Positions 1-8,800 of a stretch of 64,000 nt of DNA are shown here, piece by piece. The translations under genes and the position numbers were made by a program. Positions within the stretch are counted from its first letter, which is position 1, and the number at the start of each line of letters is the position of its first letter. The stretch is from Bacillus renqingensis. Its GTDB lineage: Bacteria > Bacillota > Bacilli > Bacillales > Cytobacillaceae. The notes beneath the pieces are model-generated. The model saw only the letters and a program-made list of their open reading frames with translations. It ran no database searches and had not been told where the DNA came from. The stretch lies in assembly GCF_016464375.1 (NCBI RefSeq), contig NZ_JADDIU010000011.1, positions 62,001-126,000 of the forward strand, given 5' to 3'.

Positions 1-77
1 GCAATTTCCAGATTCAAATCGTCGACCGCTCTTTTTCCTCCTTTATAGATCTTTGAAACATGGTCAAATTTCAGCAA
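1..77 (-). CDS. opuCA: Glycine betaine/choline ABC transporter ATPase, N-terminus only (OpuCA-like)
   Basis: Only the first 25 or so codons are inside the window; the gene runs off the left edge. The start is a TTG at 75-77 with a GGAGGTG ribosome site six bases upstream. The visible residues (LLKFDHVSKIYKGGKRAVDD) match the beginning of OpuCA-type ATPases, which power uptake of compatible solutes during osmotic stress. The Walker motifs lie outside the window. A GbsR/OpcR-type regulator lies head to head with it, the usual arrangement for opuC operons, and this supports the call. Confidence 0.72.
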   Translation of the reverse strand, partial: MLKFDHVSKIYKGGKRAVDDLNLEI

Positions 78-347
78 ATAAAACACCTCCATATTTATGA
101 CTAAAAAAATAATTCATAATTTTAAAGCAACATATTCAGTATAAAGTAAAATTTATAAAATATAAAGTTTATAAATTGGATAAATTATATGAAATTTACG
201 TGAATTTTTTACTTACTACCGTTTTTGTTAGTATTTGCTTAAAAATACTTCCATTTTCTCCTTCTTTTTATTGAAGACATATTTTCTGATTTTTGGTAAA
301 TTGTGATATAGTAGCAAAGAACGTGGTGAACTGGAAGGGTGATTCTT

Positions 348-884
348 TTGGATGAAAAACCATTAGATAGGATTAAACATATAGAAGATCAGATTGTAGA
401 AAAAATTGCGGACAACATGCACATATATGGAATCTCCACAACGGTCGGACGGGTACTGGGTATTATCTCAATGAATAGAAGGCCGATGACACTTGATGAA
501 TTATCTGAGGCAACAGGTATGAGTAAAACCCGAATGAGTCAGGTAGTACGGGAAATGGTTGATCTAAATATTGCGGAAAAGGTTTTTGAAAAAGGAATCC
601 GCAAAGACTTATATACTGTTGAACAAGATTACTATCAAACCTTCGTTTCATTGTTTACATCCAACTGGCAGAAAGCCATTCAAAAAAACAAAATGTTTGA
701 TAAAAAGATGTCTGCTGAATTGCGGGCTCTTATGGAGAATGAAACAATGAATGAAGAAGCCGAACAAAAGATAAATGATCTGTTAAAAGAAACAAAGGAG
801 TGGCAAGATTATTATCAATGGTTAGCCCATCTAATTGACTTCTTTGATAGCGGAGAAATCTTTAAATATGTTCCAAAGCCGTAA
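348..884 (+). CDS. opcR: GbsR/OpcR-type MarR-like regulator of osmoprotectant uptake
   Basis: A 178-residue protein of the GbsR family, a winged helix-turn-helix related to MarR. The HTH lies at about residues 35-95 (GRVLGIISMNRRPMTLDEL, then a recognition helix with SKTRMSQVVREM). Family members sense choline or glycine betaine and repress gbs or opu genes. The first possible start is GTG at 339, but it sits one base after GGAAGG. The TTG at 348 has that same ribosome site nine bases upstream and is the likelier start. The gene is divergent from the opuCA-like gene and ends in a strong terminator. Osmoprotectant control is inferred from family and position. Confidence 0.78.
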   Translation: MDEKPLDRIKHIEDQIVEKIADNMHIYGISTTVGRVLGIISMNRRPMTLDELSEATGMSKTRMSQVVREMVDLNIAEKVFEKGIRKDLYTVEQDYYQTFVSLFTSNWQKAIQKNKMFDKKMSAELRALMENETMNEEAEQKINDLLKETKEWQDYYQWLAHLIDFFDSGEIFKYVPKP

Positions 885-1203
885 AATAGGCAAAACCTCC
901 GAAGAAAATGGGATTAACCCATTTTCTTTTTTTATAATATAATTTATAAATTTTTGACTTTAAGAAATATCCAGCTTCACAAGGAAAGCCTCGGCAGCAT
1001 GAGCATTGCGAAGGAAAAGCGATAGCTTTTTCGAGGATCGCTTTGCCCACCCTCTGGTCTACAATCACTCCTATTTATCTTATTTCCTGATGAGGAGATA
1101 GATTTACCTCCAACATTCGTTTATAATAATAGAGTTTTGAAAAACAGCCTTTCATTGAGATTCCTTAATCCAGAACGAACCTAATCAAGGAGGTGAAGAA
1201 ACA
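885..1203. other. Gene-free stretch with a terminator and a possible decayed repeat
   Basis: After the terminator, bases about 966-1068 are GC-richer than their surroundings and contain short mirrored words (GGAAAAGCGATAGC, GAGGATCGCTTTGCC). They resemble a worn copy of Bacillus intergenic repeats of the GCGATAGC/CGAGG type. No convincing gene is seen. The last bases carry the AAGGAGGTG ribosome site of the next gene. Confidence 0.35.
904..933 (+). terminator. Intrinsic terminator of the opcR-like gene
   Basis: A nine-base-pair stem (904-912 with 918-926, GAAAATGGG/CCCATTTTC), a five-base loop and a run of seven T residues, 20 bases after the stop codon. Confidence 0.85.
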
Positions 1204-2112
1204 ATGTGGTTTGTCTTTGCACTGTTAACAACCTTTGCCTGGGGTGGTGCCGATCTATTTTACAAAAAAGGAACCGATAGTAATGACAAGTTTAGCCATT
1301 TGAAAATTGTCATCATGGTCGGTTTGGTCATGGGCATTCACGCAACCATCTATATGTTCATCAAAGGGCTGGCATTCGATTCTGTCGATTTGGTAAAATA
1401 CCTGCCTGTTTCAGCGTTTTATATTTTGTCAATGACAATTGGGTATATCGGGTTAAGATATATGGAGCTGTCAATTGCCTCGCCGGTGCAAAACTCTTCC
1501 GGAGCTGTAACTGCCATTTTATTATTTATCTTTTTCCCGCGCGAGCTGGATATTCTTCATATAATCGGTACAGTTATTATTACTATAGGTGTTTTCGGAC
1601 TGGCTGTATTAGAAAAAAAAGCAGAAACAGCAGCACGCAAAGCAAATAACGTACATATTGAAAAAAAATATCAAATTGGCTTTCTAGCAATCACATTTCC
1701 AATTCTTTATTGTATCCTTGACGGACTAGGAACCTTTGCCGATGGAATTTATCTTGACGAACTAAGACTCATCAGTGAAGATGCAGCCCTGGTCGCTTAC
1801 GAATATACCTTTTTCAGTTGTGCTGTCCTGTCTTTCGTCTATCTTAAAGTCCTCAAAAAGGTGAATTTCAATCTTTTTAAAGAACGAGACAAAGGATATG
1901 CCGCCATTTTAGAGACAACCGGGCAATTTTTTTATGTATTTGCTATGGCTAAAAATGCCATCATCGCGGCCCCACTCATTGCATCCTATAGTATTTTCTC
2001 AATCATTCTGTCACGCATTTTCCTTAAGGAAAAATTGAGTAGACAGCATTATGCAATTATAGTATTTGTACTATTAGGAATCGCTTTGCTTGGTTTGGCA
2101 GATGAATTGTAA
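1204..2112 (+). CDS. EamA/DMT-superfamily transporter
   Basis: A 302-residue protein with about ten hydrophobic segments and two repeated EamA halves, separated by a basic loop near residues 137-155. Proteins of this drug/metabolite transporter superfamily move small metabolites across the cytoplasmic membrane; the substrate cannot be read from sequence. The ATG follows a good AAGGAGGTG site. The gene appears to stand alone. A second EamA gene lies at 26758, but the two are not close copies. Confidence 0.8.
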   Translation: MWFVFALLTTFAWGGADLFYKKGTDSNDKFSHLKIVIMVGLVMGIHATIYMFIKGLAFDSVDLVKYLPVSAFYILSMTIGYIGLRYMELSIASPVQNSSGAVTAILLFIFFPRELDILHIIGTVIITIGVFGLAVLEKKAETAARKANNVHIEKKYQIGFLAITFPILYCILDGLGTFADGIYLDELRLISEDAALVAYEYTFFSCAVLSFVYLKVLKKVNFNLFKERDKGYAAILETTGQFFYVFAMAKNAIIAAPLIASYSIFSIILSRIFLKEKLSRQHYAIIVFVLLGIALLGLADEL

Positions 2113-2147
2113 GGGCCATAGTTAAATAATTGTAAGGGGGAACAGGG

Positions 2148-2234
2148 ATGAAAACAATTTTTGATTTTATATTCTGGAATCGCAGGAACTTAATTTTTCT
2201 TTCAGGAAGATTTTCGTCTGTTCTCCCCTTATAG
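2148..2234 (+). CDS. Possible 28-residue small protein
   Basis: A short reading frame with an AAGGGGG ribosome site and ATG, 35 bases after the transporter gene. The product starts MKTIFDFIFWNRR and is hydrophobic and aromatic. It could be a real small membrane peptide, a remnant or chance. No family is recognised. Confidence 0.22.
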   Translation: MKTIFDFIFWNRRNLIFLSGRFSSVLPL

Positions 2235-2336
2235 ATATTTAATATTTGATAACTATGCAATTCATTTATGCAAAAACATTTTCCTGTCTATCCAACCTCC
2301 TCCCAACCAAAAGCAGCTTAAACTGTGAAAAAGTGA

Positions 2337-2371
2337 AATAAAAAAACGCCCTAACCATTAAGATTAGGACG
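2337..2371 (-). terminator. Intrinsic terminator of the dha operon
   Basis: On the minus strand a ten-base-pair stem (2362-2371 with 2347-2356, two G-U pairs), a five-base loop and at least six U residues. It lies about 40 bases beyond the dhaM stop codon. Confidence 0.75.
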
Positions 2372-2410
2372 AGTTACCGTGTTACTCCTACATTTGCCTA
2401 AAATGATTAA

Positions 2411-2791
2411 CTATTTTATTTTTAACGGTCGTAATTGTTCCATGATTTCATCGTAGGATGCATTTGCTTGAATTAATGTGGAAGCCGTGAAGGCCCCTTC
2501 CACTAGTGCTGTATCCATAAGGTGAACTTTTTTGTTTTCCATCATTTCAATGGCTATTTCTAAATTCATTTTTGCACTGCCTAAATCATAAAAGGCAAAT
2601 AGTTCATTGGCATTATTCTCAGTTAGTGCCTGTTGGATTTTTTCAAAACTTGTCCCAATATCACCATCATCTGTTCCACCTGCAAAAGTAATGGACACAT
2701 CTCTTGCCATTTCTTTTAATAAATCCGTTAAGCCTTCTGCCAGTTCTTTATTATGTGAGGCAATGAAAACTCCATAACGCTTTTCATTCAT
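2411..2791 (-). CDS. dhaM: PTS-dependent dihydroxyacetone kinase, phosphotransferase subunit DhaM
   Basis: A 126-residue EIIA(mannose)-like protein that passes phosphate from HPr to the ADP bound in DhaL. The likely phospho-histidine is His13 in the SHNKELAEG segment, and the GGTDDGDIGTSF segment is typical of the family. It has only the single IIA domain, as in most Gram-positive bacteria, and no fused HPr or EI-like domains. The start overlaps the end of dhaL by eight bases, so the two are translationally coupled. It is the last gene of the dhaK-dhaL-dhaM operon. Confidence 0.9.
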   Translation of the reverse strand: MNEKRYGVFIASHNKELAEGLTDLLKEMARDVSITFAGGTDDGDIGTSFEKIQQALTENNANELFAFYDLGSAKMNLEIAIEMMENKKVHLMDTALVEGAFTASTLIQANASYDEIMEQLRPLKIK

Positions 2792-3374
2792 TTAGAATCC
2801 CTCCGTCAAGCATCGCTTCAAACAGATAGCCACTTGAGGCTGCTCCTGGATCCACGTGACCCACAGATCGATCTCCTAAATAGGAAGCACGACCTTTAGT
2901 CGCTTTCATTTCCTTCGTTTGTAACACGGCATCCTGAATGATTTCTTTTGATAGACTTTCACTTTCTAAAGCTTCAATGACAGGAATCCAAACGTCTATC
3001 ATGGTTTTTTCACCTTTTGCTGACTTGCCGCGTAATTGAATACCTTGCAGTCCTGCTTGTAAAATGGCAACGAGATCTGTTTCATCTGAACCTCCTTGTT
3101 TAGCCATTCCCATAAATGCTGAGCCATAGAGTGGACCAGAAGCACCGCCAACTTTACTTAATAATGCCATAGAGGCGGCTTTGAAAACGTCTTGGACATT
3201 GGAAAATTGACCATCTTTTAATTTTTCCTCCATTGCTTTCATACCTCGTGCCATATTTGAACCGTGGTCTCCGTCCCCTATAGCACTATCTAATTCATTT
3301 AAATAATCCTTTTTCTCATAAATCTTTTTTGCAAATAAAATAAGCCAATTTGTTGTATGATCGACCGTAAGCAT
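2784..3374 (-). CDS. dhaL: Dihydroxyacetone kinase ADP-binding subunit DhaL
   Basis: A 196-residue protein with the DhaL signature. The Mg-nucleotide-binding aspartates are in SAIGDGDHGSNMARGM (residues about 27-42), followed by GGASGPLYG and the C-terminal DRSVGHVDPGAASS. DhaL holds ADP as a coenzyme, is rephosphorylated by DhaM and phosphorylates the dihydroxyacetone bound to DhaK. The ATG follows AGGGGG. It lies 12 bases after dhaK and overlaps dhaM, in the order of the PTS-dependent operon. Confidence 0.93.
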   Translation of the reverse strand: MLTVDHTTNWLILFAKKIYEKKDYLNELDSAIGDGDHGSNMARGMKAMEEKLKDGQFSNVQDVFKAASMALLSKVGGASGPLYGSAFMGMAKQGGSDETDLVAILQAGLQGIQLRGKSAKGEKTMIDVWIPVIEALESESLSKEIIQDAVLQTKEMKATKGRASYLGDRSVGHVDPGAASSGYLFEAMLDGGILNE

Positions 3375-3386
3375 TTTTTTACCCCC

Positions 3387-4379
3387 TTAGATCCAAGCCG
3401 CAGTAGTCACTTCATGTTTTAAATAGTCTGCCCATTTTTCATCGACAAGTTTCACAAGAGTGAGCGAGATTCCCGCCATATCAATCGAAGTCATAAGAGA
3501 CCCGACTTTTTTGAAATCAATCCTAAGTTGTTCATCTTTTAATAAGGCTTGAAGATCATTCATAAAAATATATTGTTCCATTAAAGGGGTGGCACCAAGA
3601 CCATTGACTAACACGGCATAGTGGTCTCCTTGTTGCCATTGAAAGGCAGTTTTTAATTTTGTTACCAGTTCTACAGCTATTTCTTTGGATGGTTTTATTT
3701 TTTCTCTACGGTATCCTGGTTCGCCATGTATTCCAACCCCATATTCCATTTCGTCATCTTTGAGTTGAAATCCCGGCTTGCCAACTTCAGGAACAGTAGC
3801 CGGTGAAATAGCGACCCCAATTGTCTTCATATTTTGGACCAATTGTTCTCCCATCGTTTTGATTTCTTCCAGTGTTAATCCTTCTTCTGCGGCGGCCCCC
3901 AAAATTTTATGAACAAGAACCGTACCTGCAACGCCCCGTTTTCCTGCAGTGTAGGTGCTATCTTCCACAGCGATATCGTCGTCCACAATTATTTTTTGTA
4001 CTTCGATGCCCTCCATTTCAGCCAGTTCTTGAGCCATCTCAAAATTCATGACATCACCGGAATAATTTTTAATAATCAGTAATACACCTACACCTTGGTC
4101 GGCTACTTTAATCGCTTCTAAGATTTGGTCCGGGGTTGGTGAAGTGAAGACTTGACCACAAACAGCGGCAGAAAGCATCCCTTTGCCAACAAAGCCGGCA
4201 TGGCTGGGCTCATGTCCACTCCCCCCGCCACTCACTAAAGCAACCTTACCTTGTTCTTTATAAGTTCTATAAATAACACCAGTGTTTTCAATTCTTTTAA
4301 GCAAATGATCATGGGAATAAGTGAAACCATTCAACATTTCATCAAGTACGCTGCTGGGCTGGTTTATTATCTTCTTCAT
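3387..4379 (-). CDS. dhaK: Dihydroxyacetone kinase substrate-binding subunit DhaK
   Basis: A 330-residue protein that binds dihydroxyacetone covalently through a histidine and presents it to DhaL for phosphorylation. The GGGSGHEPSHAGFVGKGML motif near residue 50 and the active-site region GVGIHGEPGYRREK near residue 215 are both intact. An in-frame ATG seven codons earlier exists, but the ATG at 4377-4379 has a GAAGAGGTG ribosome site and fits the family's usual N-terminus (MKKIINQPSS). It is the first gene of the operon; a possible catabolite-repression site lies upstream. Confidence 0.94.
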   Translation of the reverse strand: MKKIINQPSSVLDEMLNGFTYSHDHLLKRIENTGVIYRTYKEQGKVALVSGGGSGHEPSHAGFVGKGMLSAAVCGQVFTSPTPDQILEAIKVADQGVGVLLIIKNYSGDVMNFEMAQELAEMEGIEVQKIIVDDDIAVEDSTYTAGKRGVAGTVLVHKILGAAAEEGLTLEEIKTMGEQLVQNMKTIGVAISPATVPEVGKPGFQLKDDEMEYGVGIHGEPGYRREKIKPSKEIAVELVTKLKTAFQWQQGDHYAVLVNGLGATPLMEQYIFMNDLQALLKDEQLRIDFKKVGSLMTSIDMAGISLTLVKLVDEKWADYLKHEVTTAAWI

Positions 4380-4486
4380 CAGTTTGCACCTCTTCAACAT
4401 TATTATTGTAAAAATGGACAGATTTAGGAATATCTTTTTTAAAAAAAATTCTTTTAAGTAATGTTATGTCGGACTTTATATTTCTC

Positions 4487-4610
4487 TCATAAAACATCAA
4501 CCACTTTAATTACTAGAACGACGCCATCAGGTGTAACTAAAGTTCTAACCCTTGCTACTGCAATCTTTTCCTTGTAGGTAACGACTTAGACTAGTAAATA
4601 ATTTTTCCAT
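4487..4610 (-). pseudogene. Frameshifted remnant of a small gene (about 40 codons)
   Basis: On the minus strand an ATG with a G-rich ribosome site opens MEKLFTSLSRYLQGK. If one extra base is skipped, the frame continues IAVARVRTLVTPDGVVLV to a stop at 4487. The total of 124 bases is one more than a multiple of three. This suggests a small gene broken by one inserted base, but the family is not recognised and chance cannot be excluded. Confidence 0.3.
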
Positions 4611-4646
4611 TTATATTCCCCCCAAAAGTGTAAAAATAAATGAACT

Positions 4647-4660
4647 TTATAACGCTTTCA
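4647..4660 (-). promoter_or_regulatory. Possible cre (CcpA) site upstream of dhaK
   Basis: On the minus strand the sequence is TGAAAGCGTTATAA. It fits the cre consensus TGWAANCGNTNWCA at every defined position but one (C to A near the end). Carbon catabolite control of a glycolytic feeder operon such as dha would be reasonable. The site is about 270 bases from the dhaK start, so the link is tentative. Confidence 0.35.
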
Positions 4661-4878
4661 TTATAACCTAAAAACCGTTTTCATTAAAACGGGATATCCT
4701 TGCTCATGATATTCGTCGTTTGCTGCAGTTCGAAAACCTCTAAGTTCATTTTATAAAAGTTGTATCCTTATTAACTTCAATTGGTTATAGAAATGGAAAA
4801 GGAATTGGGGTAATGGTTTTTTTGCGCCTAACCATTTGATAGAGTGGCATCCGAAGACATCTTTGTTTTGAAGAATAA

Positions 4879-5877
4879 TTAAAATACCAAATCTAAAAGT
4901 AAATAAAGAAGCCCGGATAATGTAGCAGTAATAGGAAGGGTAATAAACCAAGTAATCATCATCTGCTGGGCCATGTTCCATTTAACACCTTTAAAACGAT
5001 GGGAAGCACCAACACCCATAATAGAAGATGAAATAACATGTGTTGTACTGACAGGAAGATGTAAATGGGTTGCTCCGAAAATAATCATTGCACTAGTTAA
5101 ATCAGCCGCTACCCCGTTAACTGGACGGATTTTCATAATTTTACCTCCGACGGTTTTAATGATTCTCCATCCACCGATAGATGTACCAAGTCCCATAGCA
5201 GATGCACAGGAAAATTGTACCCAAAAAGGGATATTATTTGATGCAAGTTGACCGTTGGAAATCAAAGCCATTGTAATAATTCCCATTGTTTTTTGCGCAT
5301 CATTCGTCCCATGTGAATATGACTGTAAGGCGGCAGTAAAAATTTGAAATCTCCGAAACCTTTTATTCGTTTTAGCTAAATGGCTGTTTCTAAAGATGAC
5401 TTTAAAAATACTATAAACGATATAACCAAATACAAAGGCAATAACAGGCGATAGGATAAGACCTTCAATAATTTTAATAAAACCAGTATAATTTAATGAT
5501 TTAAATCCCGCTGCAGCAATGGCTGCCCCAGCAATTGCACCAATAATTGCATGTGAGGAACTGCTCGGTATCCCTAAATACCAAGTTATTAAGTTCCATA
5601 CGATAGCTGCAAGAAGGGCAGCTAAAATAACGACCGAGCCATTTGGTAATGCAAACGGGTCTACAATATCTTTGGTAATCGTTTTTGCAACAGCAGTAAA
5701 CGACAAGGCACCGAGAAAGTTCATCGTTGAGGCAAGCAAAATCGCATGTTTCATTTTTAATGCTTTTGTCGAAATTGCCGTTGCAATGGCATTTGCTGTA
5801 TCATGGAATCCATTAATAACATCAAATAACAAAGCGCAAATAACCACAAAAATAGTTAATACAAAAGCGCTATCCAT
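4879..5877 (-). CDS. pit: Low-affinity inorganic phosphate permease, PiT family
   Basis: A 332-residue membrane protein with about ten hydrophobic segments and the two PiT signature repeats: GFHDTANAIATAISTKAL near residue 23 and SHGTNDAQKTMGIITMAL near residue 188. PiT permeases import phosphate as a metal-phosphate complex with protons or sodium. The ATG follows AGGAG. In Bacillus a DUF47 gene (ykaA) usually precedes pit; no intact one is present here. Confidence 0.92.
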   Translation of the reverse strand: MDSAFVLTIFVVICALLFDVINGFHDTANAIATAISTKALKMKHAILLASTMNFLGALSFTAVAKTITKDIVDPFALPNGSVVILAALLAAIVWNLITWYLGIPSSSSHAIIGAIAGAAIAAAGFKSLNYTGFIKIIEGLILSPVIAFVFGYIVYSIFKVIFRNSHLAKTNKRFRRFQIFTAALQSYSHGTNDAQKTMGIITMALISNGQLASNNIPFWVQFSCASAMGLGTSIGGWRIIKTVGGKIMKIRPVNGVAADLTSAMIIFGATHLHLPVSTTHVISSSIMGVGASHRFKGVKWNMAQQMMITWFITLPITATLSGLLYLLLDLVF

Positions 5878-6458
5878 TTGTCAAATCTCCTTACTATTTT
5901 TTCATAATGATGTCTTGTGCATTTTGGAGACATTTGACAGTAGCCAGCAAATTGATCAAGTTTATTATCCGAAATCTCTTACAATTAGAACTATTTCACA
6001 GGAAAAGGGATGTTTGATTAATATCGTTGAATACCGTCACAATTTGTTCCAGAATCTTTAATTTTCTGGAATAATAAACGATGTTTAACCTATATTTACA
6101 TTATACAACTTTTTCTTTCCTACGAAAATAAAAACCGCATCTTCACACGTTTTTCGCTATCTGTTTTCCCTTCCAAAAATAATCAAACTGTTTATAAAAA
6201 ACTAAATATACTAAGGGAGAATTCATTTTGACCTGTCTTCTTTTCAAAATGAATTCTTCTTATTTACCCAATAATATGGTATTTTTTGATCAACTTTATT
6301 CAAAGCAGCCAACGTTTATTTTGTTGTTATTTTCCCCATTCTCTAAAGTAGTATTGCCAAGTGAATTATTAAATTCAAAAAACTGTTTTCCAATAGTCGG
6401 AAATCAATAATTTTAAACGTGTTATTAAATCCTTTGTTTTTACAAAATTTAATATTAT
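5878..6458. other. Intergenic region between pit and an AraC-type gene
   Basis: About 580 bases without a convincing gene. The minus strand just upstream of pit reads ...NLINLLATVKCLQNAQDII before a stop at about 5895. This could be the worn end of the DUF47 (ykaA) gene that normally precedes pit, but the evidence is thin. A long perfect hairpin lies at 6218-6257. Confidence 0.4.
6218..6257. repeat. Perfect 14-base-pair inverted repeat
   Basis: Arms 6218-6231 and 6244-6257 (AGAATTCATTTTGA and its complement) around a 12-base loop. No T-run follows directly on either strand, so it is not a classical terminator. It may be a processing site, an operator or the footprint of a small element. Confidence 0.6.
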
Positions 6459-7346
6459 CTACTCCCACTCCTCAAAAGATAAATTGGTAGGCTCATCTAA
6501 TAGGTCATCTGTAAAATCAATAGTAGTTGTTGGTGTCCGGTCATCAACTTCCTCAAATTTAAGTTCATCAATCCATACTTGGCCATTCCCTGAAAGTAGT
6601 ACACCAAAAGCTATCACTGTACTATTTTTAGGAACATCTAAAACGATGTAGTAATGATTCCATTCAGAATCCCCTACAATTGGGCGGTCACTCATATTAT
6701 CAAATTGCAACACATCCCCAAGTGCATCATCCACTCGCATCCAAAATCCGCAGAATCCATCAACATCTTTCGACTTTATAAATCCAGATAGTTTTAATCT
6801 TTTCCCAAGATACCTTTCTGCTTTAAATTGCTGCATCATCGTTGCAAATTCTTCCTGTGATTGTACAGTAACCGATTTTAAGAAACCCGATGACTTCCCT
6901 TTATGAAAGGTTTCTCTATCAATTCCCATTTTATAATGAAATGGGTGACTCCCGCTTAATTGCCATCCTTTCAATAATTGCTCATTTTTCAACATGATAT
7001 CCTCCCTTTGTAAGGTTAATTTACCCATGATTTTACGATATTGGCCTGGCGGTAATTGGTAATATTTCTTAAACGAACGAGTAAAAGATTCTTGTGTTTC
7101 AAAGCGATAATAAAAAGCAATATCGATTATTTTTTTATCCGTATAAAGTAGCATGTTAGCTGAATTAGCAATTCTTCGATAGCGAATATATTCAGATGCG
7201 GTTAAGCCTACCTCCCTTTGAAAAATACGATGATAGTGAAACTTTGAAAATCCAGCAAACTGAGCAATGCTTTCTAAGGATAGTTCTTGATGTAAATTTT
7301 TTTCTATATACTCAATCGTTTTTTGTATGATGGGACCATAACTCAT
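6459..7346 (-). CDS. AraC-family regulator with N-terminal HTH and C-terminal ligand-type domain
   Basis: A 295-residue protein. The double AraC helix-turn-helix is at the N-terminus, about residues 8-106 (SIAQFAGFSKFHYHRIFQRE and FYYRFETQESFTRSFKKYYQ). The rest is a beta-rich domain with an acidic tail (FTDDLLDEPTNLSFEEWE), resembling the C-terminal effector part seen in some Bacillus AraC regulators. The ATG at 7344-7346 follows AAGGAGG, so an upstream extension of the frame is not used. The target is unknown; no neighbouring gene is an obvious client. Confidence 0.8.
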   Translation of the reverse strand: MSYGPIIQKTIEYIEKNLHQELSLESIAQFAGFSKFHYHRIFQREVGLTASEYIRYRRIANSANMLLYTDKKIIDIAFYYRFETQESFTRSFKKYYQLPPGQYRKIMGKLTLQREDIMLKNEQLLKGWQLSGSHPFHYKMGIDRETFHKGKSSGFLKSVTVQSQEEFATMMQQFKAERYLGKRLKLSGFIKSKDVDGFCGFWMRVDDALGDVLQFDNMSDRPIVGDSEWNHYYIVLDVPKNSTVIAFGVLLSGNGQVWIDELKFEEVDDRTPTTTIDFTDDLLDEPTNLSFEEWE

Positions 7347-7497
7347 TCTCTGAACCTCCTTACAAATAAGATAACAGAAAAAAGCAGAGCTTTTTTGACA
7401 TATATTGCTTTGTTTCACATTATCATTAAGGTGATTCTAACCAACCGAACAAAAGGTTAGATTGCACATTTTTAAAAGTTAGAAGATGGATTTTTAA

Positions 7498-7724
7498 ATG
7501 AAAAATGAGAAGGGAACTATTAAAATGAAACTTTTAGAAGGAAAAGTCGCAATCGTCACCGGTGCTTCCAGGGGAATCGGACGCAAAGTGGCCGAACAAT
7601 TAGCGGATCTCGGTGCAAAGGTGACCATTAATTATTCAAGCAGCTCCGATAAAGCAGAAGAAACTGTAAAAGAAATTCAAGACAAAGGTGGGGAAGCGAT
7701 CGCCATTCAAGCGGATATCAGCCG
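7498..7724 (+). pseudogene. 5' fragment of a FabG-like short-chain dehydrogenase
   Basis: The first 75 or so codons of an SDR oxidoreductase are intact. They include the Rossmann motif TGASRGIG and GEAIAIQADIS. The frame then breaks abruptly in foreign sequence at about 7724 and stops two codons later. The catalytic Ser-Tyr-Lys region is missing, so no enzyme can be made. The break coincides with the inner edge of an IS transposase fragment in the opposite orientation. Confidence 0.85.
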
Positions 7725-7965
7725 CCTTTGAATTTATTCTTGAAGGACTTGGCATACTTTTCTTTAGCCTTCCACCAAGGAATAATTTCAGCCAAGCGAA
7801 ACCAACGATTTTCTTTATTTAATTTTCCACCGAAAAGTAGAAAAAATCTTCTACAAAAGTTAATTGATGTTCTGTTTTTTCGTACATTGATAATTGCCCT
7901 TTGAGACTGTCTACAAGTTCTATGAAGATGCGCTATTTATTAAATTTTTTCAGTTAAGAGCATGA
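7723..7965 (-). mobile_element. Truncated IS fragment: 5' end of an IS5/IS1182-type transposase gene
   Basis: The minus strand from the ATG at 7887 reads MYEKTEHQLTFVEDFF. After a one-base frameshift in a T-run it continues with GGKLNKENRWFRLAEIIPWW and KEKYAKSFKNKF. This is how many Bacillus IS5/IS1182-type transposases begin. Everything after about the 55th codon is gone. The fragment joins directly to the broken SDR gene, which suggests an insertion followed by deletion. Confidence 0.7.
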
Positions 7966-7977
7966 GAAACCGTTGCC

Positions 7978-8553
7978 TTACTTCTCCTTTTTGTATACTT
8001 CTTTCACGTTTTTCCATTCATTACGCAAAATACCCATTTTAATAGCATCATAGTATTGTTCATTTACGATTCGGGCATCCCTAATTTTCGCTTCAATTTG
8101 CATCCCTATTTTTTCAGCAACACGCATTATTCGCTTATTTCCTGACCAAGTAGACATCCCTAAGCGATGAAGGGTTGTATTTTCAAACAGATAATCAATC
8201 CATAATGCATACGCTTCAGAACCATATCCACCATTCCAATAATTTTTATCATATATAACAATGCCGGTTTCAAGCCAATTGGTGTTTTGATCCACCCAGT
8301 AAGCCGCTACAGTACCAATTAGTTGCTTATTAACCGTCACAATTAATACTTTCAGGACATTTGGAAGTATTTCTTTATTACTTTCCCATTGCTCTATAAA
8401 TTCAGCTTTTGTCAAATATTTTTCTGGAATGTAAGGACCGTTCCATTTTTTTGCTACTTGTTCTTTCTCTATATATTTCCAATAATAAAGTGTTTCTAAA
8501 TCTTCTTGAGTAGCTATTCTTAAGCTTACTTTTCTTCCTTCTTTAACAACCAA
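7978..8553 (-). CDS. GNAT-family N-acetyltransferase (RimJ/RimL type)
   Basis: A 191-residue protein with the GNAT fold: SLRIATQEDLETLYYW near the start, a pantetheine-site segment around IVIYDKNYWNGGYGSEAYALWIDY and the late HRLGMSTWSGNKRIMRVAEKIGM. It transfers acetyl from acetyl-CoA to an amine that cannot be predicted. The TTG start at 8551-8553 is supported by AGGAG. It stands alone between an IS remnant and the pyridine-type cluster. Confidence 0.82.
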   Translation of the reverse strand: MVVKEGRKVSLRIATQEDLETLYYWKYIEKEQVAKKWNGPYIPEKYLTKAEFIEQWESNKEILPNVLKVLIVTVNKQLIGTVAAYWVDQNTNWLETGIVIYDKNYWNGGYGSEAYALWIDYLFENTTLHRLGMSTWSGNKRIMRVAEKIGMQIEAKIRDARIVNEQYYDAIKMGILRNEWKNVKEVYKKEK

Positions 8554-8800
8554 GCTTTTTTCTCCTTTTCTGTAAAAATAACCACCGTTCCCCCAAAAAA
8601 AATATTTTCACCTTGGAGTGTGAGTCGACGAATCATGTGAGTTTCTTATTTTGTATAATACTCCGATATCTTTTGTAAACGGCCTGTATAAATACTAAAA
8701 CTTTTAAACGTAAACAACAATCCTATAATGAGTCAATAGTCCAGATATAACTGTTGAAATGCTTAACGCTTTATCGATCCAATAAACACATTCATAGCTT

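Larger units (their letters stand above)
4400..4878. other. Intergenic region upstream of dhaK
   Basis: It holds the possible broken small gene at 4487-4610, a CcpA-like site at 4647-4660 and a short perfect inverted repeat at 4674-4691 (CCGTTTT, four bases, AAAACGG). No intact gene is seen. Confidence 0.45.
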
